Of a stretch of DNA of 20,388 bases, positions 6,859 to 14,761 are shown piece by piece. This stretch comes from Ruminococcaceae bacterium UBA6857 (lineage in GTDB: Bacteria > Bacillota > Clostridia > Oscillospirales > Acutalibacteraceae): positions 204 through 20,591 of the forward strand of contig DKDD01000152.1 of the NCBI GenBank assembly GCA_002451715.1, read 5' to 3'. Below the pieces are notes generated by a model that saw only the letters and a list, made by a program, of their open reading frames with translations, did no database searches and had not been told where the DNA came from. The stretch's first letter is position 1. Each line of letters opens with the position of its first letter. The position numbers and the translations under genes were made by a program.

Positions 6859-7374
6859 TCATTTCACCCCGTGATATCCGTTTTCGTCATGAAAAATTGC
6901 GGCGTAATACTTTTCGCCGAGCGCAAGAATATAAACGTTTTTGCTCTTTTTCGGCGCGTATTCAAAAAGTTCGCCGACACTGTTTTCTTCTTCGTTTTGC
7001 AAAACAAATTCGTTTCTGCTTTCTTCAAAGTGAAGATATGAAACATGTTCTCCTGCAAGCGAAGAATCGAGTGTTTCCGGAAGACCGCATTTTTTCAAAA
7101 TTTCAGCTTCGCCCGGTCCGCAGACAAAGTATGTTTTTCCGTCAAGCTTTATATTTTGAGCAACATCGGTTGCGACGTTTGGATCTTTCGGATTCACTGC
7201 CGGCTTTTTGTTGTTTGCGGCAATCATGAAAGCGCAAAGGACAACGCAAAGGCACGCCGCCGCGGCCGCAGCCCACTTCAAGACACTGCTTTTTTTCTTT
7301 TTATAGTTCACGGCTTCGGCGTAATACTTTTCGTCAAGTTCGCCCACGGCTTCGAAAAAGTTCTTTTTGTTCAT
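6859..7374 (-). CDS. Putative membrane anti-sigma factor or sensor, partner of the ECF sigma
   Basis: The 171-residue product has a short charged cytoplasmic N-terminus (1-32), one alanine-rich membrane helix (about 33-54), and an extracellular domain of about 115 residues beginning after a proline/asparagine-rich linker. The layout fits single-pass anti-sigma factors that hold an ECF sigma at the membrane until a signal arrives. I see no zinc-binding HxxxCxxC motif, so it is not a classical ZAS protein; the outer domain is not recognised. Its ATG overlaps the sigma stop codon (ATGA at 7371-7374), so translation should be coupled. It is shorter than many clostridial partners, which often exceed 250 residues (recalled, unchecked). 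Confidence 0.65.
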   Translation of the reverse strand: MNKKNFFEAVGELDEKYYAEAVNYKKKKSSVLKWAAAAAACLCVVLCAFMIAANNKKPAVNPKDPNVATDVAQNIKLDGKTYFVCGPGEAEILKKCGLPETLDSSLAGEHVSYLHFEESRNEFVLQNEEENSVGELFEYAPKKSKNVYILALGEKYYAAIFHDENGYHGVK

Positions 7375-7925
7375 AAAAGTTCATTCCTTTCCAAGTAGTT
7401 TTTAAGTTCTTTTCTGATTCGTGCCAAACGGACGGAGACGTTCTTTTCACCAAGACCCGTCAGCGCGGCAATATCTTTATAGCTGCCGCAAAAAGCATAT
7501 CGGCGGACAAAGATTACGCGGTTTTCTTTTTTGAGCGAATCAAGAAACGTTTCAATTATTTTTGCAAGTTCCTTTGCTTCAATTTCCGTTTCGGTTGTGC
7601 TTTTATCGGGAACAAATTCCGCAATTTCGTCAAGCGCAACTTCAAAAACGCTGTTTCGTTCCGCCTTTCGGTTGTTGTAATATCGCCGAAGCGAAATATT
7701 TCTGGCAATTTTGCAAAGATAGGCACAAAGCGGATTCGGCTTTGCCGGCGGAATCGAATTCCACGCGCCAAGATAGGAATCGTTAACGCATTCTTCGGCG
7801 TCAAGGCTGTTATTTAAAATATTGTTTGAAATTTTTCTGAGCAATCTGCCGTATTTTTCGTCGATCGCTTTTATTGCCTGCTGCGACCGTTCAAAAAACA
7901 AAGCAATAATTCTTTCGTCGTCCAT
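7371..7925 (-). CDS. ECF-type RNA polymerase sigma factor
   Basis: The 184-residue product has the two-domain layout of extracytoplasmic-function sigma factors. Region 2 covers about residues 15-75, including the DAEECVNDSYLGAWNSIPP segment that contacts core polymerase and the -10 element. Region 4 covers about 120-178, with a helix-turn-helix in SYKDIAALTGLGEKNVSVRLARIRK that reads the -35 element. The start is ATG 7925, nine bases after AGGAGGTG; GTG 7934 lies inside that site. The gene heads a two-gene unit with its putative anti-sigma partner. Such factors often drive their own transcription, but I found no convincing promoter in the 80 bases upstream. The target genes are unknown. Confidence 0.85.
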   Translation of the reverse strand: MDDERIIALFFERSQQAIKAIDEKYGRLLRKISNNILNNSLDAEECVNDSYLGAWNSIPPAKPNPLCAYLCKIARNISLRRYYNNRKAERNSVFEVALDEIAEFVPDKSTTETEIEAKELAKIIETFLDSLKKENRVIFVRRYAFCGSYKDIAALTGLGEKNVSVRLARIRKELKNYLERNELL

Positions 7926-7998
7926 CGGTATCACCTCCTGCTTATGTACTTACAAATTAAATAATAAAACTACATGAAAAAAGAAAAAACCTTTGCAA

Positions 7999-8036
7999 AC
8001 AAAAAGCCGCCGCAAAGGAAAGCCCTATGCGGCAGC
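7999..8036 (-). terminator. Terminator of the flavoprotein-cmk-plsC-ispH/S1 operon
   Basis: On minus, GCTGCCGCA and TGCGGCGGC (arms 8028-8036 and 8006-8014) form a 9-bp stem with one T-G pair, followed by TTTTTGTTT. It lies about 34 bases after the S1 stop codon. Confidence 0.85.
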
Positions 8037-8069
8037 CTCTTTAATTTTTTGTTTCAGTCCGAAGAAAAA

Positions 8070-10073
8070 TTATTCGGCTTCTTCGTCTGCTGCTTCTTCC
8101 GAAGCTTCTTCGGCAACGTCTTCTGCTACTTCGTCCTGCGGCTCAAGAAGAGCGCGGATTGAAAGGCTTACACGCTTCTTTTCAAAGTCGATATCGGTAA
8201 TCTTAACGGTTACTTCGTCACCGATGTTGAGAACTTCTTTCGGAGAAGCGATGTGGCGGTCTGCAATCTGAGAAATGTGGATAAGACCGTCAATGCCGTC
8301 GATTACGTTTGCAAATGCGCCGAATGTTGTGAGTCCGACAACCTTTGCGTTAACAACCGAGCCGACCGGATAATCTCTCTTGAGGATTTCCCACGGATTA
8401 TCTTCAACTCTCTTATAGCCGAGCGAGATTTTTCTGTTTTCTCTGTCAAGAGCCTTGACGTATACCTTAACAACGTCACCTTCTTTGACAACTTCTGACG
8501 GATGCTTGATACGCTTCCAGGAAAGCTCTGAAATATGTACCATTCCGTCAACGCCGCCGAGGTCAACAAATGCGCCATAGCTTGTGAGTGACTTAACGGT
8601 GCCGGTGTATTCCTGACCTTCTTCAACCTGAGCCCAGAAAGCTTCGGTTGCAGCCTTGCGTTCTTCTCTTGCAACTGAACGGATTGAACCGACAGCGCGT
8701 TTCTTTGCCTTATCAACGTCGATAATGCGGAATCTTACCTTTGTTTTAACAAGTTCGGAAAGATCTGCTTCTCTCGGAAGTCCGGTGAGTGAGCCCGGAA
8801 TGAACACGCGAACGCCCTGTGCATAAACAAGAACGCCGCCCTTGACTGCTTCGGCAACAATGCCTTCAAGAATTTCTTCGTCTTCCTTGGCTTTCATGAT
8901 GTTGTCCCAAGCGGCAATAGCGTCGAAACGACGCTTTGAAAGCATCATGGTTCCTTCGGAATCGTTGGTCTTCATGATGATGAGATCAATCTCATCACCG
9001 ATTTTGAGTTCTGCTTTCGGATCGGCAGTAGGATCGTTGCTGTACTCCTCGATGGGGACGAAGCCAGCATATTTTCTGCCGATATCGACCTGTATTTCAT
9101 TAGGTGCAATACCTACAACAACGCCACGCACTTTTTGATCGGAGCTCATTGATTTGAGATTCTCCTCCAAAGCGGCCTCAAAGCTCATTTCTTCAGAATT
9201 TGTTTGTTCGTTTAAAATTTCGGACATGGTGGATAGTACCTCCTTTATAATACCTGCAGGAGTGGAAGCCCCTGCTGTTACCCCAATTGAAAAGAAACGT
9301 GAAAAATCAATGTTTTCAAGTTCCCGTGCAGTTTCGACAAGAAAGGTCGGGCAGTTTTGTTCACACACGGCTTTGAGCTTTGCGGTGTTTGAACTTGTTC
9401 GCCCGCCGACAACAATCATCGCGTCGCTCCGCTTTGAAAGCGAAAGCGCCTCTTCCTGTCTGTCATTGGTAGCACTACATATTGTATCAAAGAAAAAACC
9501 ATTTGTACATAGTTTTTTTAAATTTTTTGATGTTTTTTCCCATTCTTTTACAGAAAAGGTTGTCTGAGCGACAACATAAACTTCCCCGTTCACAATTTCG
9601 GGGTGTTTTTTAAGAAGTTCTTCAAGTTCCGCCTCGTTTTTATAAACAAGGCTTTCGCCCTCCCACCGACTTCGAAAACCGCGGACTTCCGGATGATTTT
9701 CATCTCCGGCAATCAAAAGAAGTCTGTCTTTCGCCGAATGACGCTCAACAATTTTTTGAATTTTCATCACGAACGGGCAGGTAAGGTCGATATAGTCAAT
9801 CTTCTTTTTTTGAAGTTCGTCAATAACAAACTTTTCAACGCCGTGGGTACGTATCACAACCGTTGTGTTTTCCGGTGCGTCCGCCGGATGTTCAATAATA
9901 TGAACGCCCCTTTTTTCAAGGTCGTTTATAACCGAAGGGTTATGAATAATCGGACCGAAAGTGCAAACTTTTTTTCCGCTTTCAACAAGGTTATAAAGCG
10001 TTCCGACCGCGCGGTCAACGCCGAAACAAAAGCCGGCTGTTTTTGCAACTTCAATTTTGTGTTTGCTGTTCAC
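8070..10073 (-). CDS. ispH-rpsA: Fused HMBPP reductase (IspH) and ribosomal protein S1
   Basis: The 667-residue protein joins two full proteins, a fusion known in Clostridia. Residues 1-285 are IspH, the iron-sulfur enzyme that makes IPP and DMAPP in the last step of the MEP pathway. The cluster cysteines are C16, C99 and C199, with H44, H77, H127, E129 and the SSN segment (227-229) also in place. Residues 312-640 hold four S1 RNA-binding repeats (about 312-381, 398-466, 484-554, 568-640), then an acidic tail. S1 helps mRNA bind the 30S subunit. The start is GTG 10073, with GAGGT about 11 bases upstream; the spacing is a little long. A strong internal ribosome binding site stands before M283, at the domain junction. 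This is the last gene of the operon. Confidence 0.92.
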   Translation of the reverse strand: MNSKHKIEVAKTAGFCFGVDRAVGTLYNLVESGKKVCTFGPIIHNPSVINDLEKRGVHIIEHPADAPENTTVVIRTHGVEKFVIDELQKKKIDYIDLTCPFVMKIQKIVERHSAKDRLLLIAGDENHPEVRGFRSRWEGESLVYKNEAELEELLKKHPEIVNGEVYVVAQTTFSVKEWEKTSKNLKKLCTNGFFFDTICSATNDRQEEALSLSKRSDAMIVVGGRTSSNTAKLKAVCEQNCPTFLVETARELENIDFSRFFSIGVTAGASTPAGIIKEVLSTMSEILNEQTNSEEMSFEAALEENLKSMSSDQKVRGVVVGIAPNEIQVDIGRKYAGFVPIEEYSNDPTADPKAELKIGDEIDLIIMKTNDSEGTMMLSKRRFDAIAAWDNIMKAKEDEEILEGIVAEAVKGGVLVYAQGVRVFIPGSLTGLPREADLSELVKTKVRFRIIDVDKAKKRAVGSIRSVAREERKAATEAFWAQVEEGQEYTGTVKSLTSYGAFVDLGGVDGMVHISELSWKRIKHPSEVVKEGDVVKVYVKALDRENRKISLGYKRVEDNPWEILKRDYPVGSVVNAKVVGLTTFGAFANVIDGIDGLIHISQIADRHIASPKEVLNIGDEVTVKITDIDFEKKRVSLSIRALLEPQDEVAEDVAEEASEEAADEEAE
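9238..9246 (-). promoter_or_regulatory. Internal ribosome binding site at the IspH/S1 junction
   Basis: AAAGGAGGT stands 10 bases before the in-frame ATG at 9225-9227 (M283). Starting there would give a free S1 protein of 385 residues. The same bases encode Ile-Lys-Glu-Val at the end of IspH, so the match could also be a by-product of conserved protein sequence. Confidence 0.45.
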
Positions 10074-10091
10074 TGTTAAATTTACCTCTTG

Positions 10092-10730
10092 TCAGTTTTC
10101 GTGGCCGAGACGCCAGAGAGAATTGATTGTTTCCATAATCATCTCGCTCGCTTCGCGGATTTTTTGCTGAGAATAGTTTTCGGAAAGTTCAAGTTCGCTG
10201 TTTTTGATAAGCTTTCCGAAACGTATTGTTATTTTCGGACGGCGGCTTTTGTCTTCGGGCGTTTTATAAATGCTGACCGGAAGAATGTCCGCCTTTGTTT
10301 TTGCGGCAAGATATGAAACGCCGTTTTTTGCCCTTTTGGGTATTGCGTCTTTTGAGCGCGAACCCTCCGGAAAAATTCCGAGTACCCAGCCGAAAGAAAT
10401 TATTTTTTTTGCAAAGTCAAGCGATTTTTTGTCGCTCGTCTGCCGTTTCACGGGGAAGACGTTCATGTTCTTGAGGAATGAAGCAAAAATGCGGTTTTTG
10501 AAAAGCTCGTCCTTTGCCATGAAATGAAGCGTGCGCGGACAGCGTGAAATAATCACCACAGGGTCAAGCGCACTGATATGGTTTGCGGCAAGAATGAAAG
10601 CACCGTCTTTCGGAATGTTTTCTTCGCCGAAAGATTTCACACGGAATTTGAGAGAGATGAACGCTTTTGCAAGCGGACGAAAGGAATTATAAAGTCTGCT
10701 TTCCTTCGGAATGGAAAAATCAAATTTCAT
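10092..10730 (-). CDS. 1-acylglycerol-3-phosphate acyltransferase family protein (PlsC-like)
   Basis: The 212-residue product is a glycerolipid acyltransferase of the PlsC family, which adds the second acyl chain to make phosphatidic acid at the membrane. The catalytic HX4D motif is NHISALD (H51, D56); the substrate-binding motifs FPVKR (92-96) and FPEGSRS (120-126) are present. A hydrophobic stretch before and around 45-60 suggests interfacial membrane binding. The start ATG has AAAGGTG nine bases upstream. It lies 24 bp after cmk and 18 bp before ispH/S1, in an operon order common in Clostridia. The substrate could be acyl-ACP, acyl-CoA or acyl-phosphate. Confidence 0.85.
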   Translation of the reverse strand: MKFDFSIPKESRLYNSFRPLAKAFISLKFRVKSFGEENIPKDGAFILAANHISALDPVVIISRCPRTLHFMAKDELFKNRIFASFLKNMNVFPVKRQTSDKKSLDFAKKIISFGWVLGIFPEGSRSKDAIPKRAKNGVSYLAAKTKADILPVSIYKTPEDKSRRPKITIRFGKLIKNSELELSENYSQQKIREASEMIMETINSLWRLGHEN

Positions 10731-10754
10731 AAGATCACACCTTTAAAAGTCTGA

Positions 10755-11420
10755 TTATATGTTTTCCTTAATCGTCTTGATTATGAGCGCAACCGAATCT
10801 TCAAGGCCGATGTTGCTTGTGTCAAGGAAAATTGCGTCCGAAGCCGGCTTCAAAGGAGCGATTGCGCGGTGAGAATCGTTGTAATCGCGTTCTTTCATTT
10901 CGGCAAGGACATCGTCATATTTTACATCCATACCTTTTTCGATGAGTTCTTTAAATCGTCTTTTTGCTCTTGCTTCCGGCGAAGCGGTGAGAAAAATTTT
11001 GACTTTTGCGTCCGGAAGAACAACCGTTCCGATGTCGCGCCCGTCCATTATGCAGTTGTTTTCGTGCGCAAGCTTTTTTTGAAGGTCAAAAAGATATTCG
11101 CGGACTGCCGGAACGGCGGAAACCTTTGAAGCCGCCATTGACGCTTCGGGTGTTCTGATTTCTTTTGAAACGTCTTCGCCGTTCAAAAACATTTTCTGTT
11201 CGCCGTCAATGAAACGGAGTTCAACCGAAAGTTCGGGAGTAAGCGTTTTTTTGATGCTTTCGGGGTCGTCCACGTCTGTGCCGCTTCTTAAAGCGTTGAG
11301 TCCGACCGTGCGGTAAAGCGCGCCGGTGTCAATATAGATGAAGCCGAGCTCTTTTGCCGCGGCTTTTGAAATTGTGCTTTTTCCTGCTCCGGCAGGGCCG
11401 TCGATTGCAACGTTTATCAT
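10755..11420 (-). CDS. cmk: (d)CMP kinase
   Basis: The 221-residue product matches cytidylate kinase in full length. It phosphorylates CMP and dCMP with ATP in the cytoplasm. The P-loop is GPAGAGKS (8-15). The NMP-binding region YIDTGALYRTVGL, the MDGRDIGTVV segment with its phosphate-contacting arginine, the lid region with ARAKRRFKEL, and the conserved RDYNDSHRAIAPLKPA are all present. The start ATG is preceded by AAGGAGA. It lies 18 bp after the flavoprotein gene and 24 bp before the PlsC-like gene. The cmk-plsC-ispH/S1 order is a familiar clostridial group and supports the calls on its neighbours. Confidence 0.93.
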   Translation of the reverse strand: MINVAIDGPAGAGKSTISKAAAKELGFIYIDTGALYRTVGLNALRSGTDVDDPESIKKTLTPELSVELRFIDGEQKMFLNGEDVSKEIRTPEASMAASKVSAVPAVREYLFDLQKKLAHENNCIMDGRDIGTVVLPDAKVKIFLTASPEARAKRRFKELIEKGMDVKYDDVLAEMKERDYNDSHRAIAPLKPASDAIFLDTSNIGLEDSVALIIKTIKENI

Positions 11421-11438
11421 AAAAGTTATTCTCCTTTT

Positions 11439-12680
11439 TTATTCCTGCGCCGCGCTCATTCCGGCAAGATGTCCGGTTGAAAACGCGATTTGAAGATTGA
11501 AGCCGCCGGTATAAGCGTCAACGTCAATCACTTCTCCGGCAAAATACAAACCGGAAACAAGCTTTGACTGCATTGTTTTCGGGTCAATCTGCTTTGTGTC
11601 AACACCGCCGCGTGTGACAATTGCCTCTTCAACAGGTCTTGTTCGAAGAACGGTGACTTTAAGGTCTTTGAGAACCGAAACAAGCCTTGCACGCTGTTCG
11701 CGTGTGACTTGATTGACCTTTGTTGACGGCTTGATACCTGTCAGGCGAACCACAACGGGAACAATCTTTTTCGGAAGCAGCTTGTCCAGCGCATTAATGA
11801 AGTTTTTGTTTGCGCATTCAAGAAAATCGCGCTGAACTCTTGCGTCAAGCTGTTCATAGGAAAGCGCAGGCTTGAGGTCAATATGTATTTCATACTTTCC
11901 GGGTTTGATGTCTTTGAGGTGTGCGCTCGCGCTGAGGATAACCGGTCCCGAAACGCCGAAATGGGTGAAAAGCATTTCGCCGAAATCGCGGTAAACTTCG
12001 CGGTAGTTTTCGCTGTTTATAACGCTTATCTCAATATTGCGAAGCGAAAGCCCCTGCAAATCGGAACAAAAACCCTCGTGGCAAACAAGAGGAACCAGCG
12101 ATGGCGAAAGTTCAACAATGTTGTGCCCCGCTTTTTTTGCAAATTCATAGCCGTCGCCGGTTGAACCCGTCAGCGGATAGGAAACGCCTCCGGTTGCAAC
12201 AATAACGCTGTCGCACAAAAATTCTTTTTCGCTTTCAAATTTTGCACCGAGAACCTTTTGGTTTTCTATTATAAGATCCGTCACTCTTTCATGAATGATT
12301 TTTGCGCCGCTGTCTATCGCATTTTTAACAAGCGCGTCAACAATATCGACCGCTTTATCGGAAACGGGGAAAACGCGGTTTCCGCGTTCGACTTTGAGTT
12401 CCACGCCGAGCGATTCAAAAAGTTCCATTGTATCCGACGGCATGAAACGCGAAAACGCACCGTTCAAAAACCGCCCGTTTTCCGGAACGGCGGCAACAAG
12501 CTCGTTGAGCATTGTGCAGCAATTTGTGACATTGCAGCGTCCCTTTCCGGTAATCATAACTTTTCTTGCCGGGCGTTCGTTGCGTTCGGCAATTGTTACG
12601 TCTGCGCCGTTTTGCGCCGCTGCCGACGCGGAAAGAAGTCCTGCGGCGCCGCCGCCGACAACCAAAACTTTTTTACTCAT
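11439..12680 (-). CDS. HI0933/BaiN-family FAD-dependent oxidoreductase
   Basis: The 413-residue flavoprotein begins with a dinucleotide-binding motif GGGAAG (9-14), followed by the family-specific GKGRCNVTN (45-53). A central VIVATGGVSYPLTGSTGDGY segment and the C-terminal GLYFAGEVIDVDAYTGGFNLQIAFSTG complete the FAD site. The length is typical. Relatives include YhiN of Escherichia coli and the BaiN bile-acid enzyme, but most members have no proven substrate, so no function is given beyond flavin-dependent oxidoreduction. The ATG follows an AAGGGGA site. It is the first gene of the operon, with a strong promoter whose -35 lies in the end of the upstream hydrolase gene. Confidence 0.85.
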   Translation of the reverse strand: MSKKVLVVGGGAAGLLSASAAAQNGADVTIAERNERPARKVMITGKGRCNVTNCCTMLNELVAAVPENGRFLNGAFSRFMPSDTMELFESLGVELKVERGNRVFPVSDKAVDIVDALVKNAIDSGAKIIHERVTDLIIENQKVLGAKFESEKEFLCDSVIVATGGVSYPLTGSTGDGYEFAKKAGHNIVELSPSLVPLVCHEGFCSDLQGLSLRNIEISVINSENYREVYRDFGEMLFTHFGVSGPVILSASAHLKDIKPGKYEIHIDLKPALSYEQLDARVQRDFLECANKNFINALDKLLPKKIVPVVVRLTGIKPSTKVNQVTREQRARLVSVLKDLKVTVLRTRPVEEAIVTRGGVDTKQIDPKTMQSKLVSGLYFAGEVIDVDAYTGGFNLQIAFSTGHLAGMSAAQE

Positions 12681-12729
12681 TAACCATTCCCCTTTTGTTT
12701 TTCAATAGCCATATTACACACATTTTATA

Positions 12730-12758
12730 AGTATACACTGTTTTAGGTTATTTTTCAA
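12730..12758 (-). promoter_or_regulatory. Promoter of the flavoprotein-cmk-plsC-ispH/S1 operon
   Basis: On minus, TTGAAA (12753-12758) and TATACT (12730-12735) are separated by 17 bases. The -35 element overlaps the last codons of the hydrolase gene. No terminator separates the two units, so readthrough from the hydrolase is also possible. Confidence 0.75.
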
Positions 12759-13650
12759 CCGACAAGATTTTGGAAAATGCCGTTTTCAGCGCATTCACCC
12801 GTTTTTGAACGTTTTCTTCAACAATTTTTGTGCCGAGCGCAATGTCATAGCCGTGAACGGTTCCCTTTGTTTCGTTCAAAAAAACGTATGCACCGTTTTT
12901 CAAAAGCTTTTCGGCATAGTTTTTGCCCTCATCGTGAAGACAGTCGAACTCGGCAACTTCAACGTAAGAATCCGGAATTTTTTCGGGAAGCTTTGTTTCA
13001 AACGGAGATACTTCTTCAAAAGAATACTTTCCGGCATAAATTTTCCACATCTTCTTGTTGTTCACCGAATTCCAAAACGGCGTATCGGTGAACTTTTTCA
13101 TAGAAGCGGTATTCTGCTTCGGGTCACAGACGGGATAGATAAGCATTTGAAAATCCGGCGTAATCTCTGCTTCGTTGGCAACATAAATTGCAAGCGCACC
13201 GCCCGCACTGTCACCGCCGACGGCAAAGAACGAATCGGGATATGTTTTTCTTGCCCACGAGTACGCGTCAAGGCTGTCGTTTTTTGCGCAGGGATAAGCG
13301 TATTTCGGAAGAAGACGATAGTCAGGGCAGATTACGCGGCAATTTGCTTCTTTTGCGTAAACCGCGGCAAGCTTTTTATGAAACGGCGAAGCAAAGTAGC
13401 CGAATCCGCCGCCGTGAAAATAAAGAAAAACAGGCGCGTTGTTTTTGAGGGTTTCGGGCGAAAAAATGTCAACGCGAAGTTTTCCATTCCTTGCTTCAAT
13501 CTTTCTTTTTTCATGCTTTACTCCCCTTTCAATCGGGGTGAAGCGATACATCAGCCGAAGAAACGGGTCGCTCAAAGTGAGCATCGGCGAAGAGAACGAA
13601 ATGTTTCTGCAATATTTTTTAAGTTCTTTGTCAATCGGATATTTTGTCAT
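12748..13650 (-). CDS. Alpha/beta hydrolase, hormone-sensitive-lipase type esterase
   Basis: The 300-residue product is a serine hydrolase of the HSL (bacterial family IV esterase) group. The oxyanion motif HGGGF is at 79-83, CPDYRLLPKYAYP follows at 108-120 (the usual YRLAPE position), the nucleophile lies in GDSAGG (S148), and the acid and base are probably D236 (EFDCLHDE) and H266 (TVHGYD). There is no signal peptide, so it should be cytoplasmic; the substrate is likely a short acyl ester, which is inference. The ATG lies 6 bp after the stop of the YcxB-like gene and has only a weak ribosome binding site, so translation probably depends on the upstream gene. Confidence 0.82.
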   Translation of the reverse strand: MTKYPIDKELKKYCRNISFSSPMLTLSDPFLRLMYRFTPIERGVKHEKRKIEARNGKLRVDIFSPETLKNNAPVFLYFHGGGFGYFASPFHKKLAAVYAKEANCRVICPDYRLLPKYAYPCAKNDSLDAYSWARKTYPDSFFAVGGDSAGGALAIYVANEAEITPDFQMLIYPVCDPKQNTASMKKFTDTPFWNSVNNKKMWKIYAGKYSFEEVSPFETKLPEKIPDSYVEVAEFDCLHDEGKNYAEKLLKNGAYVFLNETKGTVHGYDIALGTKIVEENVQKRVNALKTAFSKILSVEK

Positions 13651-13656
13651 GGCTTT

Positions 13657-14178
13657 TCACTTCAGCTTTCCTTTGATTTTAACACCCTTAGCTTTGAAGA
13701 AGTTCAAAAACGAAACCGCGTCGCCGAGAACAAACGAATCGGCAGGAACGGCATAGACAAGCTTTGCTTGTGTAATTATAAGAATCGTTTTGTTTTTTAC
13801 AACAATCTTTTTGATTTTACCGAATTCAACGCCGTAATCTTCACCGACCGAAGACGTTACCCATGCGTTCGATTCGGTGACGATAAAGTCGACCCAAAGT
13901 TCTTTTCCGTTTGAAATTTCGTCAAAACTTTTGAGAAGACTTTTAACCGCAAGGGCATACATCACAAACTGAAGCGACCAGATTGCAAGCAAAGCCGCGG
14001 CAAAAATCAATATGGTGTAATCCTCAAGCAAAAACACAAGCGCAATCATTGAACACACGCCGAGCGCAACAAGAACGTCAAGCGCAACATTTGCTCCTCT
14101 GCCGAGATAGAGATAGCGGCACATATCTTTAACGTCCTTTTTGCTTCTTACATAACTGCTTTTGAACAAAGTTTTCAT
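13657..14178 (-). CDS. YcxB-like small membrane protein
   Basis: The 173-residue product has two hydrophobic helices near residues 28-52 and 54-82, followed by a soluble domain of about 80 residues. That domain resembles the YcxB-like family: a strand-rich stretch with DYGVEFGKIKKIVVKNKTILIIT and a closing LVYAVPADSFVLGDAVSFLNFFKAKG. The family's function is not known. ATG 14178 is chosen because AAAGGTGG stands just before it; GTG 14187 lies inside that site. A near-consensus promoter lies 36 bases upstream, and the hydrolase gene follows after 6 bp, so the two form one unit. Confidence 0.65.
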   Translation of the reverse strand: MKTLFKSSYVRSKKDVKDMCRYLYLGRGANVALDVLVALGVCSMIALVFLLEDYTILIFAAALLAIWSLQFVMYALAVKSLLKSFDEISNGKELWVDFIVTESNAWVTSSVGEDYGVEFGKIKKIVVKNKTILIITQAKLVYAVPADSFVLGDAVSFLNFFKAKGVKIKGKLK

Positions 14179-14213
14179 AAAGACCACCTTTCAGTTCGGC
14201 AAAATCCGTGTAC

Positions 14214-14242
14214 ATTATACGGTATCGCCGAATTTTTTTCAA
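14214..14242 (-). promoter_or_regulatory. Promoter of the YcxB-like/hydrolase unit
   Basis: On minus, TTGAAA (14237-14242) and a perfect TATAAT (14214-14219) are separated by 17 bases. Transcription would start about 30 bases before the ATG at 14178. Confidence 0.85.
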
Positions 14243-14291
14243 GTTAAAAGTTAACTTTGACCGAAACTCATGCACCGCCAAATCCGGCGCA

Positions 14292-14329
14292 AAAGAAGCT
14301 GCCGCGGCAGGATTATCTGTGCGGCAGCT
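14292..14329 (-). terminator. Terminator after ruvX
   Basis: AGCTGCCGC and GCGGCAGCT (arms 14321-14329 and 14297-14305) form a 9-bp perfect stem, followed on minus by TCTTTT. It lies 10 bases past the ruvX stop codon. Confidence 0.75.
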
Positions 14330-14338
14330 CATAAAATT

Positions 14339-14749
14339 TTATTTTCGCGATTTCAAAAAGTCTTCAAGAATCATCACGGCAGAAACGGCGTCAACAATGT
14401 TCTTTCGCTTTTTTCCGCGGACGTTGACTTCGTTCAGCACTCTGTGTGCGCTGACCGTTGTGAGCCGTTCGTCCCATGTGACGGTTTTTGTTCCGGAAAG
14501 TTCGCCGAGCTTTTTTGAAAAAGCTTCGCACTTTTCTGCACGTTCGCCAAAAGAGCCGTCCATGTTGCGCGGAAGCCCGACAACGATCATTTCGGCAGAA
14601 AGCTCTTTTGCTTTTTGCGCAACCGCTTCAAGAACTTTCGGTTCATACTTTTCAAAAATCACACCGACGGGAGACGCAAGCATTTCAAACTTATCGCAAA
14701 CGGCAAGTCCCGTTCTTGCGTCGCCGTAATCAACAGAAAGAATTATCAT
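14339..14749 (-). CDS. ruvX: Holliday junction resolvase-like protein RuvX (YqgF)
   Basis: The 136-residue product matches RuvX/YqgF in length and motifs: VDYGDARTGLA with the first acidic residue D7, VVGLPRNMDGSFGERA, WDERLTT with E94, and NIVDAVSAVMILEDFL with D120. These form an RNase H-like active site. The family is linked to Holliday junction resolution and, in Escherichia coli, to 16S rRNA 5' processing. Its ribosome binding site (AAAGGA) directly abuts the stop codon of the penicillin-binding protein gene, 12 bp upstream, so the two are cotranscribed and possibly translationally linked. Confidence 0.9.
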   Translation of the reverse strand: MIILSVDYGDARTGLAVCDKFEMLASPVGVIFEKYEPKVLEAVAQKAKELSAEMIVVGLPRNMDGSFGERAEKCEAFSKKLGELSGTKTVTWDERLTTVSAHRVLNEVNVRGKKRKNIVDAVSAVMILEDFLKSRK

Positions 14750-14761
14750 ATTGCTTTTCCT

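Noticed and set aside
12805..13914. 369-codon open frame on plus, opposite the hydrolase and YcxB-like genes
   Set aside because: The opposite strand has two well-supported genes with clear motifs; the antisense product shows no domain and no start signal.
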